From Leptolinea tardivitalis (lineage in GTDB: Bacteria > Chloroflexota > Anaerolineae > Anaerolineales > Anaerolineaceae): 64,000 bases of DNA. The stretch is from NCBI RefSeq assembly GCF_001050275.1, contig NZ_BBYA01000012.1:124001-188000 (forward strand). Direction: 5' to 3'. Below the pieces are notes generated by a model. It had not been told where the DNA came from, made no database searches, and saw only the letters and a program-made list of their open reading frames with translations. A program made the position numbers and the translations under genes. Below, one piece after another: positions 16,218 through 23,862 of the stretch (position 1 is the stretch's first letter; each line of letters starts with the position of its first letter).

Positions 16218-18194
16218 TTAGTAATTACAGTCAAATATCAACATTGCACCTGGTATTATTCTGCAATTTGTTTTTGGCACAAGAAGCTGTACCTCGACAC
16301 CTTTTAATGTAATCAATGGCTGATAATAGGCAAGAATCGGTTTGGAAACCAGGGTGACATAAGCATTATTCTCTTCACTAAATCCCTGGTCTCTACCTTG
16401 CAGATTCGTTGTCAAAGGATCGCTGATTATCATCGCAAATCGGGAATTTTGAAGATCTTTATAAAATTTTTCAAAATAAGAAGTGTTTTCACCCATCGCT
16501 TGATCCATCATATACTTCTTTTCATACTCCGGGACCAGTTTCACATCTTTAATATATTCGAAGGTAAGGAGTTGCCGTTGGTCAATAAATAGGACTTCCC
16601 CATGTAATTTTGCTTTATTAACCTGATATCGAATGGTCTCAAGTGATTCCTGTACCAATTTATCCGGTGGGTTAACCAGTTTAGACCCTGTTCGCATTGC
16701 CATCCAACCAGGGGTAAGAACAACAATAAACAAAAAGATTTTTATAAGCAAAGGCCATTTTGTAATCACAGAAGCCATATTCTCCTGCATCAGGATTACC
16801 AGTATGATCATGATCAGTCCAATTGTTACGATAAACATATCAAGGTTGTGCAGGTTGGACCCACCGCCAATTTTGGTACTGGCTATAAAACCCATAAGAG
16901 CAAAACCGGATAAAGCAAAGGCAATTCCTAATTTTGTTATGACATCAAATTTTTGTTTACTTTTGTATAAAATCCAGATTAGAAGAACTAGAGTGGGTGA
17001 AAAATCGATAAAAAAGTTAATAATGATACCCAAAGGATAAGTAGAATTAGGTAGCAGTCGATAAAATAGAAGTGGTTGATGTATTTCAAAAGGTGCTTTT
17101 GGAGAAAATAATTGCTTTAATCCAAAATATGTCCCCGGCAAGACACCTACTAATCCCCAAACAATCGTGGGAATCAGTTTTTGGATTTTTGTTCCTTTTC
17201 GTTCTGGATAAACAAAGAAAAGATCAACCAGAACAAGCCAGACGCCGGGTACGATTATCCAAAAGTATCTGCTCATTCCCGCGAAAATTGAAGACAATAT
17301 CGCAAATCCACCTTTGACCCATCTATTATTTGACCAAATCCCTGATGTCAGGAAAATAAGTGCAAGCAATAATGTCGGGTATACTGGCCCTTGCATAATA
17401 AAAAGGGAAAACCAAAAAACAATAGTCCAACGTAAAAATGGGTGATTGATTTTCCTTGTTATAGATATACTTAGAATAAATGGTGTGATCGTCCATAAAA
17501 TAGCATTCCACAATCTATGAGCCCAAATGGGTATGGATGGGAAAATGAACCAGAAACCCCACAGACCATAACGCCCAGGACTTTCATAGTTGGGAACTAA
17601 CTGTCCATTGTATTTATAGATATGTTGTCCAAAGATCAACGAGTAATCATAGAACCGATTTCCCTCTGACCACGAATGGGAAAATGGATAAGTTGAAATC
17701 TCCGTAGCATAATTAGCTAATGAAAAAATATATCCGATCAATCCCGCAGAAAAAAAGAAAAATAAGAAATCAAATTTCTGCGTTTTATTCGGACTCAATA
17801 GAAGAGAAAACAATGTGCTGAGAAAAAGATAAACGGATAATCGGAAAAATTGACCCTGAAAGTATGAACCGAAATCTGTATAAAGTAGAAAAATAATGAC
17901 GCTACAACAGGCTGTTAGTAAGATAGTCCAACGGACACCTAAAATGATCTTTTGTTTAATCCATCCTAAATATCGATCCAGTTTCTGAGTGAACATAGCT
18001 AAGAAAAATAAAAGAATTCCTGCAATATAAGTAAAAGAAATCACCACAAAAACAATTCGCCATTTAACTGAGAATAATGGAAAGTGATAATAAAGGTCTT
18101 GTAAAGCCAAAAAGGCAAGAAGTAATATCAGAAATTGGAGTAATGTTTTTATTATTAATCCTGAATTTAATCGATACTTGTTCATTTTTATCAT
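16218..18194 (-). CDS. Polytopic membrane protein, possible lipid-linked glycosyltransferase
   Basis: 658 residues with about 12 hydrophobic segments from residue 13 to about 510 and an extracytoplasmic-looking C-terminal domain of about 140 residues. The layout (multi-span core plus a C-terminal soluble domain) resembles GT-C/GT39-like transferases, but I cannot point to a catalytic Asp motif with confidence, so the function is unassigned. The start codon overlaps the stop of the upstream gene (ATGA), indicating translational coupling with the flippase-like protein. The DNA is markedly AT-rich compared with the ligase gene, a possible sign of separate origin. Confidence 0.65.
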   Translation of the reverse strand: MIKMNKYRLNSGLIIKTLLQFLILLLAFLALQDLYYHFPLFSVKWRIVFVVISFTYIAGILLFFLAMFTQKLDRYLGWIKQKIILGVRWTILLTACCSVIIFLLYTDFGSYFQGQFFRLSVYLFLSTLFSLLLSPNKTQKFDFLFFFFSAGLIGYIFSLANYATEISTYPFSHSWSEGNRFYDYSLIFGQHIYKYNGQLVPNYESPGRYGLWGFWFIFPSIPIWAHRLWNAILWTITPFILSISITRKINHPFLRWTIVFWFSLFIMQGPVYPTLLLALIFLTSGIWSNNRWVKGGFAILSSIFAGMSRYFWIIVPGVWLVLVDLFFVYPERKGTKIQKLIPTIVWGLVGVLPGTYFGLKQLFSPKAPFEIHQPLLFYRLLPNSTYPLGIIINFFIDFSPTLVLLIWILYKSKQKFDVITKLGIAFALSGFALMGFIASTKIGGGSNLHNLDMFIVTIGLIMIILVILMQENMASVITKWPLLIKIFLFIVVLTPGWMAMRTGSKLVNPPDKLVQESLETIRYQVNKAKLHGEVLFIDQRQLLTFEYIKDVKLVPEYEKKYMMDQAMGENTSYFEKFYKDLQNSRFAMIISDPLTTNLQGRDQGFSEENNAYVTLVSKPILAYYQPLITLKGVEVQLLVPKTNCRIIPGAMLIFDCNY

Positions 18195-19129
18195 TCTCGT
18201 TTTATCGAAAGCTTATTTCTCATGAGTGAGGAAAAAAGCTCTCTACCATCAAACACCATCCACAACCCGCCCATCAAGCTGATGATGATCGTAGTCAGCC
18301 GGATAATTAAAGCAACAGTCCATGCCTGTTCCTGTGTAAACTGTAATAGACCTAGCAAATACACATAACTCATCTCCTGAACACCGATTCCATTTATGGA
18401 TATGGGGAGAATGATGGCAAAATATGTAATAATCGCAATATATAGAATATTTATCGGGGAGACTGATGGATTAAGTGGTTGAGCTATAACCCAATAGCCG
18501 GCAGTTGTGAATGTCAGTGATAACCACGAGATTAATAGAATATTGATAAATATACGCCACGAATACCATGGTTTAATGGCATTAAGATAACTACTGATTT
18601 TGTCTCGGATTCCTTGTGGAATTAGCGTAAAGGGGAAGAATAGTTGGGTTGCAATACCTTCCACCTGAATTTTTAATGTTCCCAAGAAAGATAAAGCAAA
18701 AGGCAAGAGCAATACTTTTGAAAGCATACTGAAAAGCCGATCGACGATCACTGAACTGATTTTTATGTCATTCTTTTCTTTATCAACAAGATCGATAATT
18801 CCAACTAATTTAACCAAATCTCCCCCTACAGAAGAAGGAAGGAAATTCGAAAGGAAAAGACTAAAGAAGGTGAGGCGAAATACCTGATAAAGAGTCAAAT
18901 TTATATTGACGCTCTTGAGAATATACCACCAGCGAAATCCAAAAATAATGTTGGCGAAAAATATTAAAAGAACAGCCAGAAGAAGAGATCCGATAGGGTA
19001 AGTTCTCAGATGGCCAAAGAAAGTCTGATAATCTATTTGAGCAAATAACACACCTACCAATACAATAGGAACAGTAAGACGTAGAAAGAATATGGTCTTT
19101 TTTACAATAGGTTTATCAAAAAAATTCAT
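18191..19129 (-). CDS. Lysylphosphatidylglycerol synthase-type (UPF0104/AglD-like) membrane protein
   Basis: 312 residues with about 7-8 membrane segments. The FGFRWWYILKSVNINL, LSNFLPSSVGGDLVKLVGI and LPISINGIGVQEMSYVYLLGLL stretches are the hallmarks of the LPG_synthase_TM family. Members move or modify lipids and lipid-linked sugars and often sit with glycosyltransferases. It is coupled to the following membrane protein by a 4-base overlap. The 182 bases upstream are AT-rich and contain no gene. Role here: probably lipid translocation in the same pathway as the acyl-AMP ligase and ACP (inference). Confidence 0.8.
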   Translation of the reverse strand: MNFFDKPIVKKTIFFLRLTVPIVLVGVLFAQIDYQTFFGHLRTYPIGSLLLAVLLIFFANIIFGFRWWYILKSVNINLTLYQVFRLTFFSLFLSNFLPSSVGGDLVKLVGIIDLVDKEKNDIKISSVIVDRLFSMLSKVLLLPFALSFLGTLKIQVEGIATQLFFPFTLIPQGIRDKISSYLNAIKPWYSWRIFINILLISWLSLTFTTAGYWVIAQPLNPSVSPINILYIAIITYFAIILPISINGIGVQEMSYVYLLGLLQFTQEQAWTVALIIRLTTIIISLMGGLWMVFDGRELFSSLMRNKLSIKRE

Positions 19130-19311
19130 TTTATAGAGTGTGCCTGTTCAGGGTCTATTGGACAGCAAAATTCGAGAAATTAACGAAAGATACATGTTTA
19201 TTTCCGTCTGATTATACCAAGACCAATTTTATGACCAATTTATTGAAAATATTCCCATGGTCTACATGAGTTTCAACAAAGATCTACGTAAATAAAAAGA
19301 AATCTGGTCAA

Positions 19312-19557
19312 TTATTTCCGTGATTCGATCAATTTGACCAGCGCATCCAGGGTATCAAACGTGTCGGCATTCAATTCAGAGTCATCAATGCGCACACCAA
19401 ATTCATCTTCCACAATCAGCGCCAGATCGACCAGGCTGAAGGAGTCAATCAATCCGCTGCTGATCAGCGGTTCTTCCGGTTTGATCACCCGATTGGGTTG
19501 TTTGAGAATGCGTTCGGCAATTTTGGTTGATAAGACATCGGCGATGGAATCACTCAT
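19312..19557 (-). CDS. Acyl carrier protein
   Basis: 81 residues, acidic, with the 4'-phosphopantetheine attachment Ser at S39 in SGLIDSFSLVDL (DSF in place of the usual DSL) and the helix III-like FDTLDALVKLIE. AGGAGA lies five bases before the ATG. Position between the lipoprotein and the flippase/ligase genes suggests that it is a dedicated carrier receiving acyl groups from the fatty acyl-AMP ligase, not the housekeeping fatty-acid-synthesis ACP, which normally lies with fab genes. Confidence 0.88.
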   Translation of the reverse strand: MSDSIADVLSTKIAERILKQPNRVIKPEEPLISSGLIDSFSLVDLALIVEDEFGVRIDDSELNADTFDTLDALVKLIESRK

Positions 19558-19602
19558 GGTTTTTCTCCTGCTGTTCTCTGCCTGCGCAGAGGTGGTTTGA
19601 TT

Positions 19603-21810
19603 TTATGGAGCGGGTTTCACCCAGTCAATACGGGTGGTGTAGATAAATTCTTTATCCGCCAGGGCGGCGGCTGGCGTCAGGTCGCGCACAGTTCCTGAGG
19701 TCGTATCCATCACATTCAGGTGAATGGAAAAACCGGTGTCAGATTGCTGCGTGCCGGTCAGCAGCAAGCTGCGTCCATCCGCCGACCAGATGGCACGAGG
19801 ATTCATGCCTGATGTAGTGGGAAGAATCTTGGTTCCCATATCCTGTGTGGAAATAACCAAATTACGGATGTCCAGCCACTGGCCGGAATAGTCGCTGCGC
19901 TGCAGGGAGAGCAGCGAAAGCCTGGTGCCATCCGGCGACCAGGAAAAATCCAGTATCTGGTCACCGATGTTTTCCTGAGGCCGCTTTGCAGACAGATCCA
20001 CTGTGGCCAGAGTAAGCTGACTCTTTTCACTGCCAGCCTGGTCTTCATACGCCATCCAACGGCCATCCGAAGAGAAGCCGGCTTTGACCGCTTTCGGCAG
20101 GTATTCCGCGCTTGATCCATCCAGACCTGAAACCATTACATTTGTGGAGGTACACGAACCAGATGCCGGGCAGGTTCCAGCTGACCAGTATATCCGGCCG
20201 GTTTCACGGAAGGGGTAGATCGCCACCGGGGTGACCCCGATTGGCGAGAGCCGCTTCCAGGCGGCGCTGCCATCCATAGCATACAGCACAAGCAGACGAT
20301 CGCCGTCCTGTTCCGCCAGGAAGGTGACGGATTTTCCATCCGCCATCCAGGCAGCCGATGTTCCTCCGCGATCAGAGAAACGGTTGGATATCAAAACAGG
20401 CTGGTCTGAACCATCCAGTGAAGCTGTAAAAAGGTTTTGCCCCCGGCTAAAGAGGATTTGCCGGGCATCTGGTGATACCGCCTGAAGGGAAACTCCTTCC
20501 GGCAGAATCTGAAAAGATGTTCCGTTGACCGGATTTATCAGGTAAACACCCAGAGGGGTAATGCCTTTACTTCCCCGGCGGGCGGTTGAAAGCAGCACAA
20601 AACCGGATGGATCAGATAGAATTTGCGCCTCAACCGGTTTAATTGTCAGAATTCCGGTGGAAGATTGTGTGGATTTTTCCGATGGCATGGGGCAGACACC
20701 GTCACCGGCAGGTTGGTCTGAACAAGCGGGTGTGGTCTCAACCGGTGTGATTTCCGTGGAGGCAGCTGTTGATTGGAGTGGATTGAACTCCTTTGGTGTC
20801 TCCGGTGTTTCAGTGGGCTTGGCGGCCGCCGTGGCTTCTCCACGTACGCCCCGCCAAACGGCATCCAGGGCTTGCAGGGCCGTAAAACTGCGTTCCGGCC
20901 AGGCAAACTCCTGGCTGATGTGAAAACCATCCGGCCGATTGGGATCCAGCCCATGGTTGGGTAAAGCCTGTGCGGCTTTCCACCAGTTCCACAATGGAAT
21001 GTCATACTCATAGGCCAGTTTTGCCGTCACCAGGTTGATGCTGTTGTCACCTTCCACGTTATCGGCTTTGGTCGAGAGAATCGGCAGAATCCCTTTGGAA
21101 ATGGCATATTCGATAATCTGCCGCATATTCTTTTCATACACATCCGGGCTACGGCCGTTCCACCATACTTCAAGGCTGACGATCAGGATGGACGGATTGT
21201 GAACGCGGATTTCGCATTCCAGTGGTGTCTCACCCGGTTCACAAACTTCCGGGTTAGACATCAGGGGAGTGAGCTCTGAGGCGGCATTGAAACCGCCCTG
21301 CACAGCTTCGCCATCACGATCAAAAGAACCGGCAAATTGCCGGATCGTTTCATTCAACGCATCGGCATTTTCCCGCAGGGTATACCCGGAAGGTTTGTCA
21401 TACATCCCCAGAAGTACATTCTTAATCGCCTGGCAGTCCCCCACTTTGGAGAATCGGGTGGGATCCGTGCCGGCTGCCAGCCCTGCTTCGTAAATCTGGC
21501 GTGACCGGGCAGAGACCACCGGGATGACTGGCCAGTTCTGCCAGTCTTCCGGAGGTTGACGATCGGCTGCCGGGGGAACAATTGTCGGTGTTGTCTGTGA
21601 ACCAATCGTCGGAACTGGCTGACCGGTGGAGGTAATCTCCACTGCCGTCAGAGTTTGGGTGGCAACCGCCTGAGTGAAAGTCGGTTGACCTGTGGGTTCT
21701 GTCTGCGCAGATACGGTTGGTGCTGCCGGACTGCAGGCAGCCAGTAACATAGTCAGGCCTGCAACCAGTGTGATTGTATTGTGTTGATAATTTTTCCAAT
21801 AACATGCCAT
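19603..21810 (-). CDS. Lipoprotein with SGNH-hydrolase-like domain and C-terminal beta-propeller
   Basis: 735 residues. The ATG at 21810 was chosen because a promoter (-10 at 21820-21825) starts transcription about three bases before it. A lipobox, MLLAAC, follows a hydrophobic stretch, so it should be lipid-anchored outside the membrane. Residues about 90-320 resemble SGNH/GDSL hydrolases: VGDCQ (C126 where the GDS Ser is expected), a long VSLEVWWNG strand, and DGFH (D294, H297) matching the catalytic Asp-x-x-His. After a Thr/Pro-rich linker, residues about 410-735 contain TolB/WD40-like repeats (SPDARQILFS, SSDGRWMAYE, SPDGTRLSLL, SADGRSLLLT). It heads the ACP-flippase-ligase gene run, so it may transfer or remove acyl groups on an envelope polymer (inference). 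Confidence 0.75.
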   Translation of the reverse strand: MACYWKNYQHNTITLVAGLTMLLAACSPAAPTVSAQTEPTGQPTFTQAVATQTLTAVEITSTGQPVPTIGSQTTPTIVPPAADRQPPEDWQNWPVIPVVSARSRQIYEAGLAAGTDPTRFSKVGDCQAIKNVLLGMYDKPSGYTLRENADALNETIRQFAGSFDRDGEAVQGGFNAASELTPLMSNPEVCEPGETPLECEIRVHNPSILIVSLEVWWNGRSPDVYEKNMRQIIEYAISKGILPILSTKADNVEGDNSINLVTAKLAYEYDIPLWNWWKAAQALPNHGLDPNRPDGFHISQEFAWPERSFTALQALDAVWRGVRGEATAAAKPTETPETPKEFNPLQSTAASTEITPVETTPACSDQPAGDGVCPMPSEKSTQSSTGILTIKPVEAQILSDPSGFVLLSTARRGSKGITPLGVYLINPVNGTSFQILPEGVSLQAVSPDARQILFSRGQNLFTASLDGSDQPVLISNRFSDRGGTSAAWMADGKSVTFLAEQDGDRLLVLYAMDGSAAWKRLSPIGVTPVAIYPFRETGRIYWSAGTCPASGSCTSTNVMVSGLDGSSAEYLPKAVKAGFSSDGRWMAYEDQAGSEKSQLTLATVDLSAKRPQENIGDQILDFSWSPDGTRLSLLSLQRSDYSGQWLDIRNLVISTQDMGTKILPTTSGMNPRAIWSADGRSLLLTGTQQSDTGFSIHLNVMDTTSGTVRDLTPAAALADKEFIYTTRIDWVKPAP

Positions 21811-21819
21811 ATGGCAGCG

Positions 21820-21849
21820 ATTATAAATGAAAAGGGCAGTAATCATCAA
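21820..21849 (-). promoter_or_regulatory. Promoter of the lipoprotein/ACP/ligase gene run
   Basis: On the minus strand, TTGATG and a perfect TATAAT are 18 bp apart. The predicted start lies about 3 bases before the ATG at 21810. The IS left end is only about 19 bp upstream of the -35 box. Confidence 0.65.
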
Positions 21850-21898
21850 AGAAGATGCCAACCGCATTGCCTCAAATTAAAAGTAACTTTAGGAGAAA

Positions 21899-21922
21899 CG
21901 TTGCCTCACAATAGATGTTACC
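21899..21922 (+). repeat. IS left inner inverted repeat
   Basis: CGTTGCCTCACAATAGATGT followed by TACC pairs with the right copy at 23091-23114, with one mismatch (C/T). Confidence 0.85.
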
Positions 21923-21958
21923 TTGGGCAGAGAATAGAGAGCTGCCGAGGGAGCTATG

Positions 21959-23095
21959 ATGAGTCAACAAAGCAAGCGAGAATTAGTAGAAACCATCCGA
22001 CCCCGCTATCAAAAAGGGAACAAAACAGAAAAAGCAAGAATACTGGATGAATTAGTCGCCATCACGGGATATCATCGTAAGTATGCGATACGAGTATTGG
22101 GTAGGACGGGAAAACCAAGAGCCAAAAAGAAACCGGGGCCACGGAGAATCTATCAAGGCGAGGTGGTCACGGCCCTGGAGTATATCTGGGAAATATGTGG
22201 TCAGATTTGTTCGAAGCGTCTAAAGCCATTTTTGCCAGAAATCGTAAAGGTACTTGAACGGAATAACGAAATCCACATATCGCCAGAGACAAAAAAGTTA
22301 CTGCTGCAAATGAGCCGGTCCAGCATAGACCGGTGTTTGAGTTCAAGATATGACGTGCGTCCTCATGGGCTAAGCACCACAAAACCAGGTACACTCCTTA
22401 AAAAATCAATTCCGGTACGTACCTATACCCCCTGGAATGAGGAAAGACCGGGGTTCATGGAAATTGACCTTGTAGCTCACTGTGGAGATACAGCCGCAGG
22501 TCAATTCGTAAATACATTGACCTGCGTGGATATTTGCACGGGGTGGACCGAGTGCCAGGCAGTCTTCCCGCGTAGCCGACAGACGGTTCTGGAGGCTATT
22601 GTGGCCATGCAAGAACGCCTCCCGTTTGATCTATTGGGGCTTGATTCAGATAATGGCAGCGAATTCATCAATGAGATGTTGTTCCAATACTGCCAATTTG
22701 AAAAGATCACTTTTACACGCTCTCGCCCTTATCGCAAGAATGATCAGGCTCATGTCGAACAGAAGAATTGGTCTGTGGTACGTCATCTGGTCGGTTATGA
22801 CCGCTTTGATACTCTCTCTGGATATAATCTTCTGCAGAGTATTTACTCTGATCTCAGTCTCTATTTCAATTTCTTTCAACCAGTGCTTAAGCTTATCTCC
22901 AAGGAGTATGTTGATGGTCGAATTATCAAACTCTATGACAAAGCGGCTACTCCCTACCAACGAGTTCTCGGTTCTGATCTGATCCCCTTCCAGATCAAAG
23001 CCAACCTCACCAATTTGTATGTTCAGCTGAATCCAGTTACTCTTCGTAAGTCCATAGATCAGAAGGTTCACCAATTATGTACTTTATCTCGGTAA
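21959..23095 (+). CDS. DDE transposase (integrase-core, rve type)
   Basis: 378 residues. Two ATGs are adjacent (21956 and 21959); the second is better spaced from GAGGGAG. The N terminus is a helix-turn-helix (ITGYHRKYAIRVLG) followed by a basic linker with GKPRAKKKPGPRR. The RNase H-like core carries the acidic triad: Asp in MEIDLVAH, Asp in GLDSDNGSEF and Glu in QAHVEQKN. Length and layout fit retroviral-integrase-like transposases of IS481/ISNCY-type elements; I do not assign the family more precisely. The stop codon lies inside the right inner inverted repeat. The frame is intact, so the element may be active. Confidence 0.88.
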   Translation: MSQQSKRELVETIRPRYQKGNKTEKARILDELVAITGYHRKYAIRVLGRTGKPRAKKKPGPRRIYQGEVVTALEYIWEICGQICSKRLKPFLPEIVKVLERNNEIHISPETKKLLLQMSRSSIDRCLSSRYDVRPHGLSTTKPGTLLKKSIPVRTYTPWNEERPGFMEIDLVAHCGDTAAGQFVNTLTCVDICTGWTECQAVFPRSRQTVLEAIVAMQERLPFDLLGLDSDNGSEFINEMLFQYCQFEKITFTRSRPYRKNDQAHVEQKNWSVVRHLVGYDRFDTLSGYNLLQSIYSDLSLYFNFFQPVLKLISKEYVDGRIIKLYDKAATPYQRVLGSDLIPFQIKANLTNLYVQLNPVTLRKSIDQKVHQLCTLSR

Positions 23096-23114
23096 CATCT
23101 ATTATGAGGCAACG
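23091..23114 (-). repeat. IS right inner inverted repeat
   Basis: The reverse complement reads CGTTGCCTCATAATAGATGT then TACC, 23 of 24 positions identical to the left copy. It includes the transposase stop codon. Confidence 0.85.
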
Positions 23115-23180
23115 ATTACCCTTTGGTTACATTTTCCCGTGAGGCATTACGTAATCAATTCTGGTTCACATAATCAACTT

Positions 23181-23189
23181 TGTTATAAT
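23181..23189 (+). promoter_or_regulatory. Extended -10 promoter of the glycine cleavage operon
   Basis: TGTTATAAT is a perfect extended -10 (TGnTATAAT) located about 50 bp before the riboswitch and about 35 bp after the IS right tip. No good -35 box is seen, as is usual for extended -10 promoters. Confidence 0.6.
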
Positions 23190-23239
23190 GAATGTAATGA
23201 AAAATCGGTAGAGGGGGATGACAATTGAATAATGGATGC

Positions 23240-23418
23240 AACGGGGAAGAGACTGTTTGAAAACGGCACCGAAGGGGCAAACAAACGCTTCAGAAACGTT
23301 TGCGAATCTCTCAGGTAAAAAGGACCCTGCTGCGATCTCCTCTGGAAAGGGTTTTCCCACCGAAGGGGCAAATTGTAGATTTAATCAATGAATCTCTCAG
23401 GTTTAAGACAGAGTTGAC
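23240..23418 (+). ncRNA. Tandem glycine riboswitch (gcvT type, two aptamers)
   Basis: The conserved core occurs twice: CACCGAAGGGGCAA at 23267 and again at 23358, each followed by a variable hairpin and GAATCTCTCAGGT (about 23303-23316) or GAATCTCTCAGGTTT (about 23390-23404). This is the classical cooperative two-aptamer glycine riboswitch. It lies directly upstream of gcvH-gcvPA-gcvPB, whose enzymes break down glycine, so glycine should turn the genes on. Confidence 0.95.
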
Positions 23419-23441
23419 TGGCTTACCTGAGTTTGTGTTTT
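23396..23441 (+). terminator. Riboswitch expression platform: intrinsic terminator competing with aptamer 2
   Basis: CTCAGGT of the second aptamer (23396-23402) can pair with ACCTGAG (23425-23431). The stem is extended by AAG/CTT and CAG/CTG, with loop AGTTGA, and is followed by TTTGTGTTTT. Glycine binding uses the same CTCAGGT, so ligand should block the terminator (an ON switch). Confidence 0.75.
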
Positions 23442-23469
23442 AAACCTAACTACTTAAAGGAGAATTACC

Positions 23470-23862
23470 ATGAACGTCCCTGCTGATTACAAATACACTG
23501 CCTCTGACGAATGGGTCAAACTGGATGGAAAGATTGCCACAATTGGTGTTTCAGATTATGCCCAGGAACAACTTTCGGATGTCGTGTTTGTGGAAGTAGT
23601 ACTTGGTGAAGGAGACTCAGCAAAAAAAGGTACTACCTGCGCTACGATTGAGTCTGTAAAAGCAGCTGCTGATGTTAACCTGCCTGTTTCAGGGAAAGTT
23701 ATTCAGGTTAATGAAGACCTGTCAAAGACACCTGAGTTGGTAAATACAGACCCTTATGGCAAAGCCTGGATGCTTAAAGTTGAGATCTCTGATCCTTCCG
23801 AGATCAATGGACTCATGTCATCGGCAGACTACGAAAAATTCCTTCAGGATCGGAGTCATTGA
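23470..23862 (+). CDS. gcvH: Glycine cleavage system H protein
   Basis: 130 residues. This lipoyl carrier shuttles the aminomethyl group of glycine between the P and T proteins. The lipoyl Lys is K64 in ATIESVKAAADV, the standard H-protein signature. AAAGGAG lies eight bases before the ATG. It is the first gene after the riboswitch and overlaps gcvPA by four bases. Confidence 0.96.
   Translation: MNVPADYKYTASDEWVKLDGKIATIGVSDYAQEQLSDVVFVEVVLGEGDSAKKGTTCATIESVKAAADVNLPVSGKVIQVNEDLSKTPELVNTDPYGKAWMLKVEISDPSEINGLMSSADYEKFLQDRSH

Larger units (their letters stand above)
21868..23146 (+). mobile_element. Complete insertion sequence with long bipartite inverted repeats
   Basis: One DDE transposase gene is framed by inverted ends of about 55 bp. 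The inner 24 bp (21899-21922 and 23091-23114) match with one difference. The outer part is more diverged but keeps TGCCTCA at both tips (21868-21874 and 23140-23146) and a shared AA-rich/GTAAC block. The motif TGCCTCA thus occurs twice per end, about 33 bp apart. No clear target duplication is seen next to the tips, so the exact boundary could be the inner repeat or a few bases different. Confidence 0.8.

Noticed and set aside
16218-19311. Genomic island on account of AT richness
   Set aside because: No integrase, attachment repeats or tRNA were seen; only a local composition change, noted with the genes.
21850-23165. Target-site duplication of the insertion sequence
   Set aside because: Bases flanking the TGCCTCA tips (CCGCAT and TTACGT) are not direct repeats; either the insertion is old or the boundary is slightly different.
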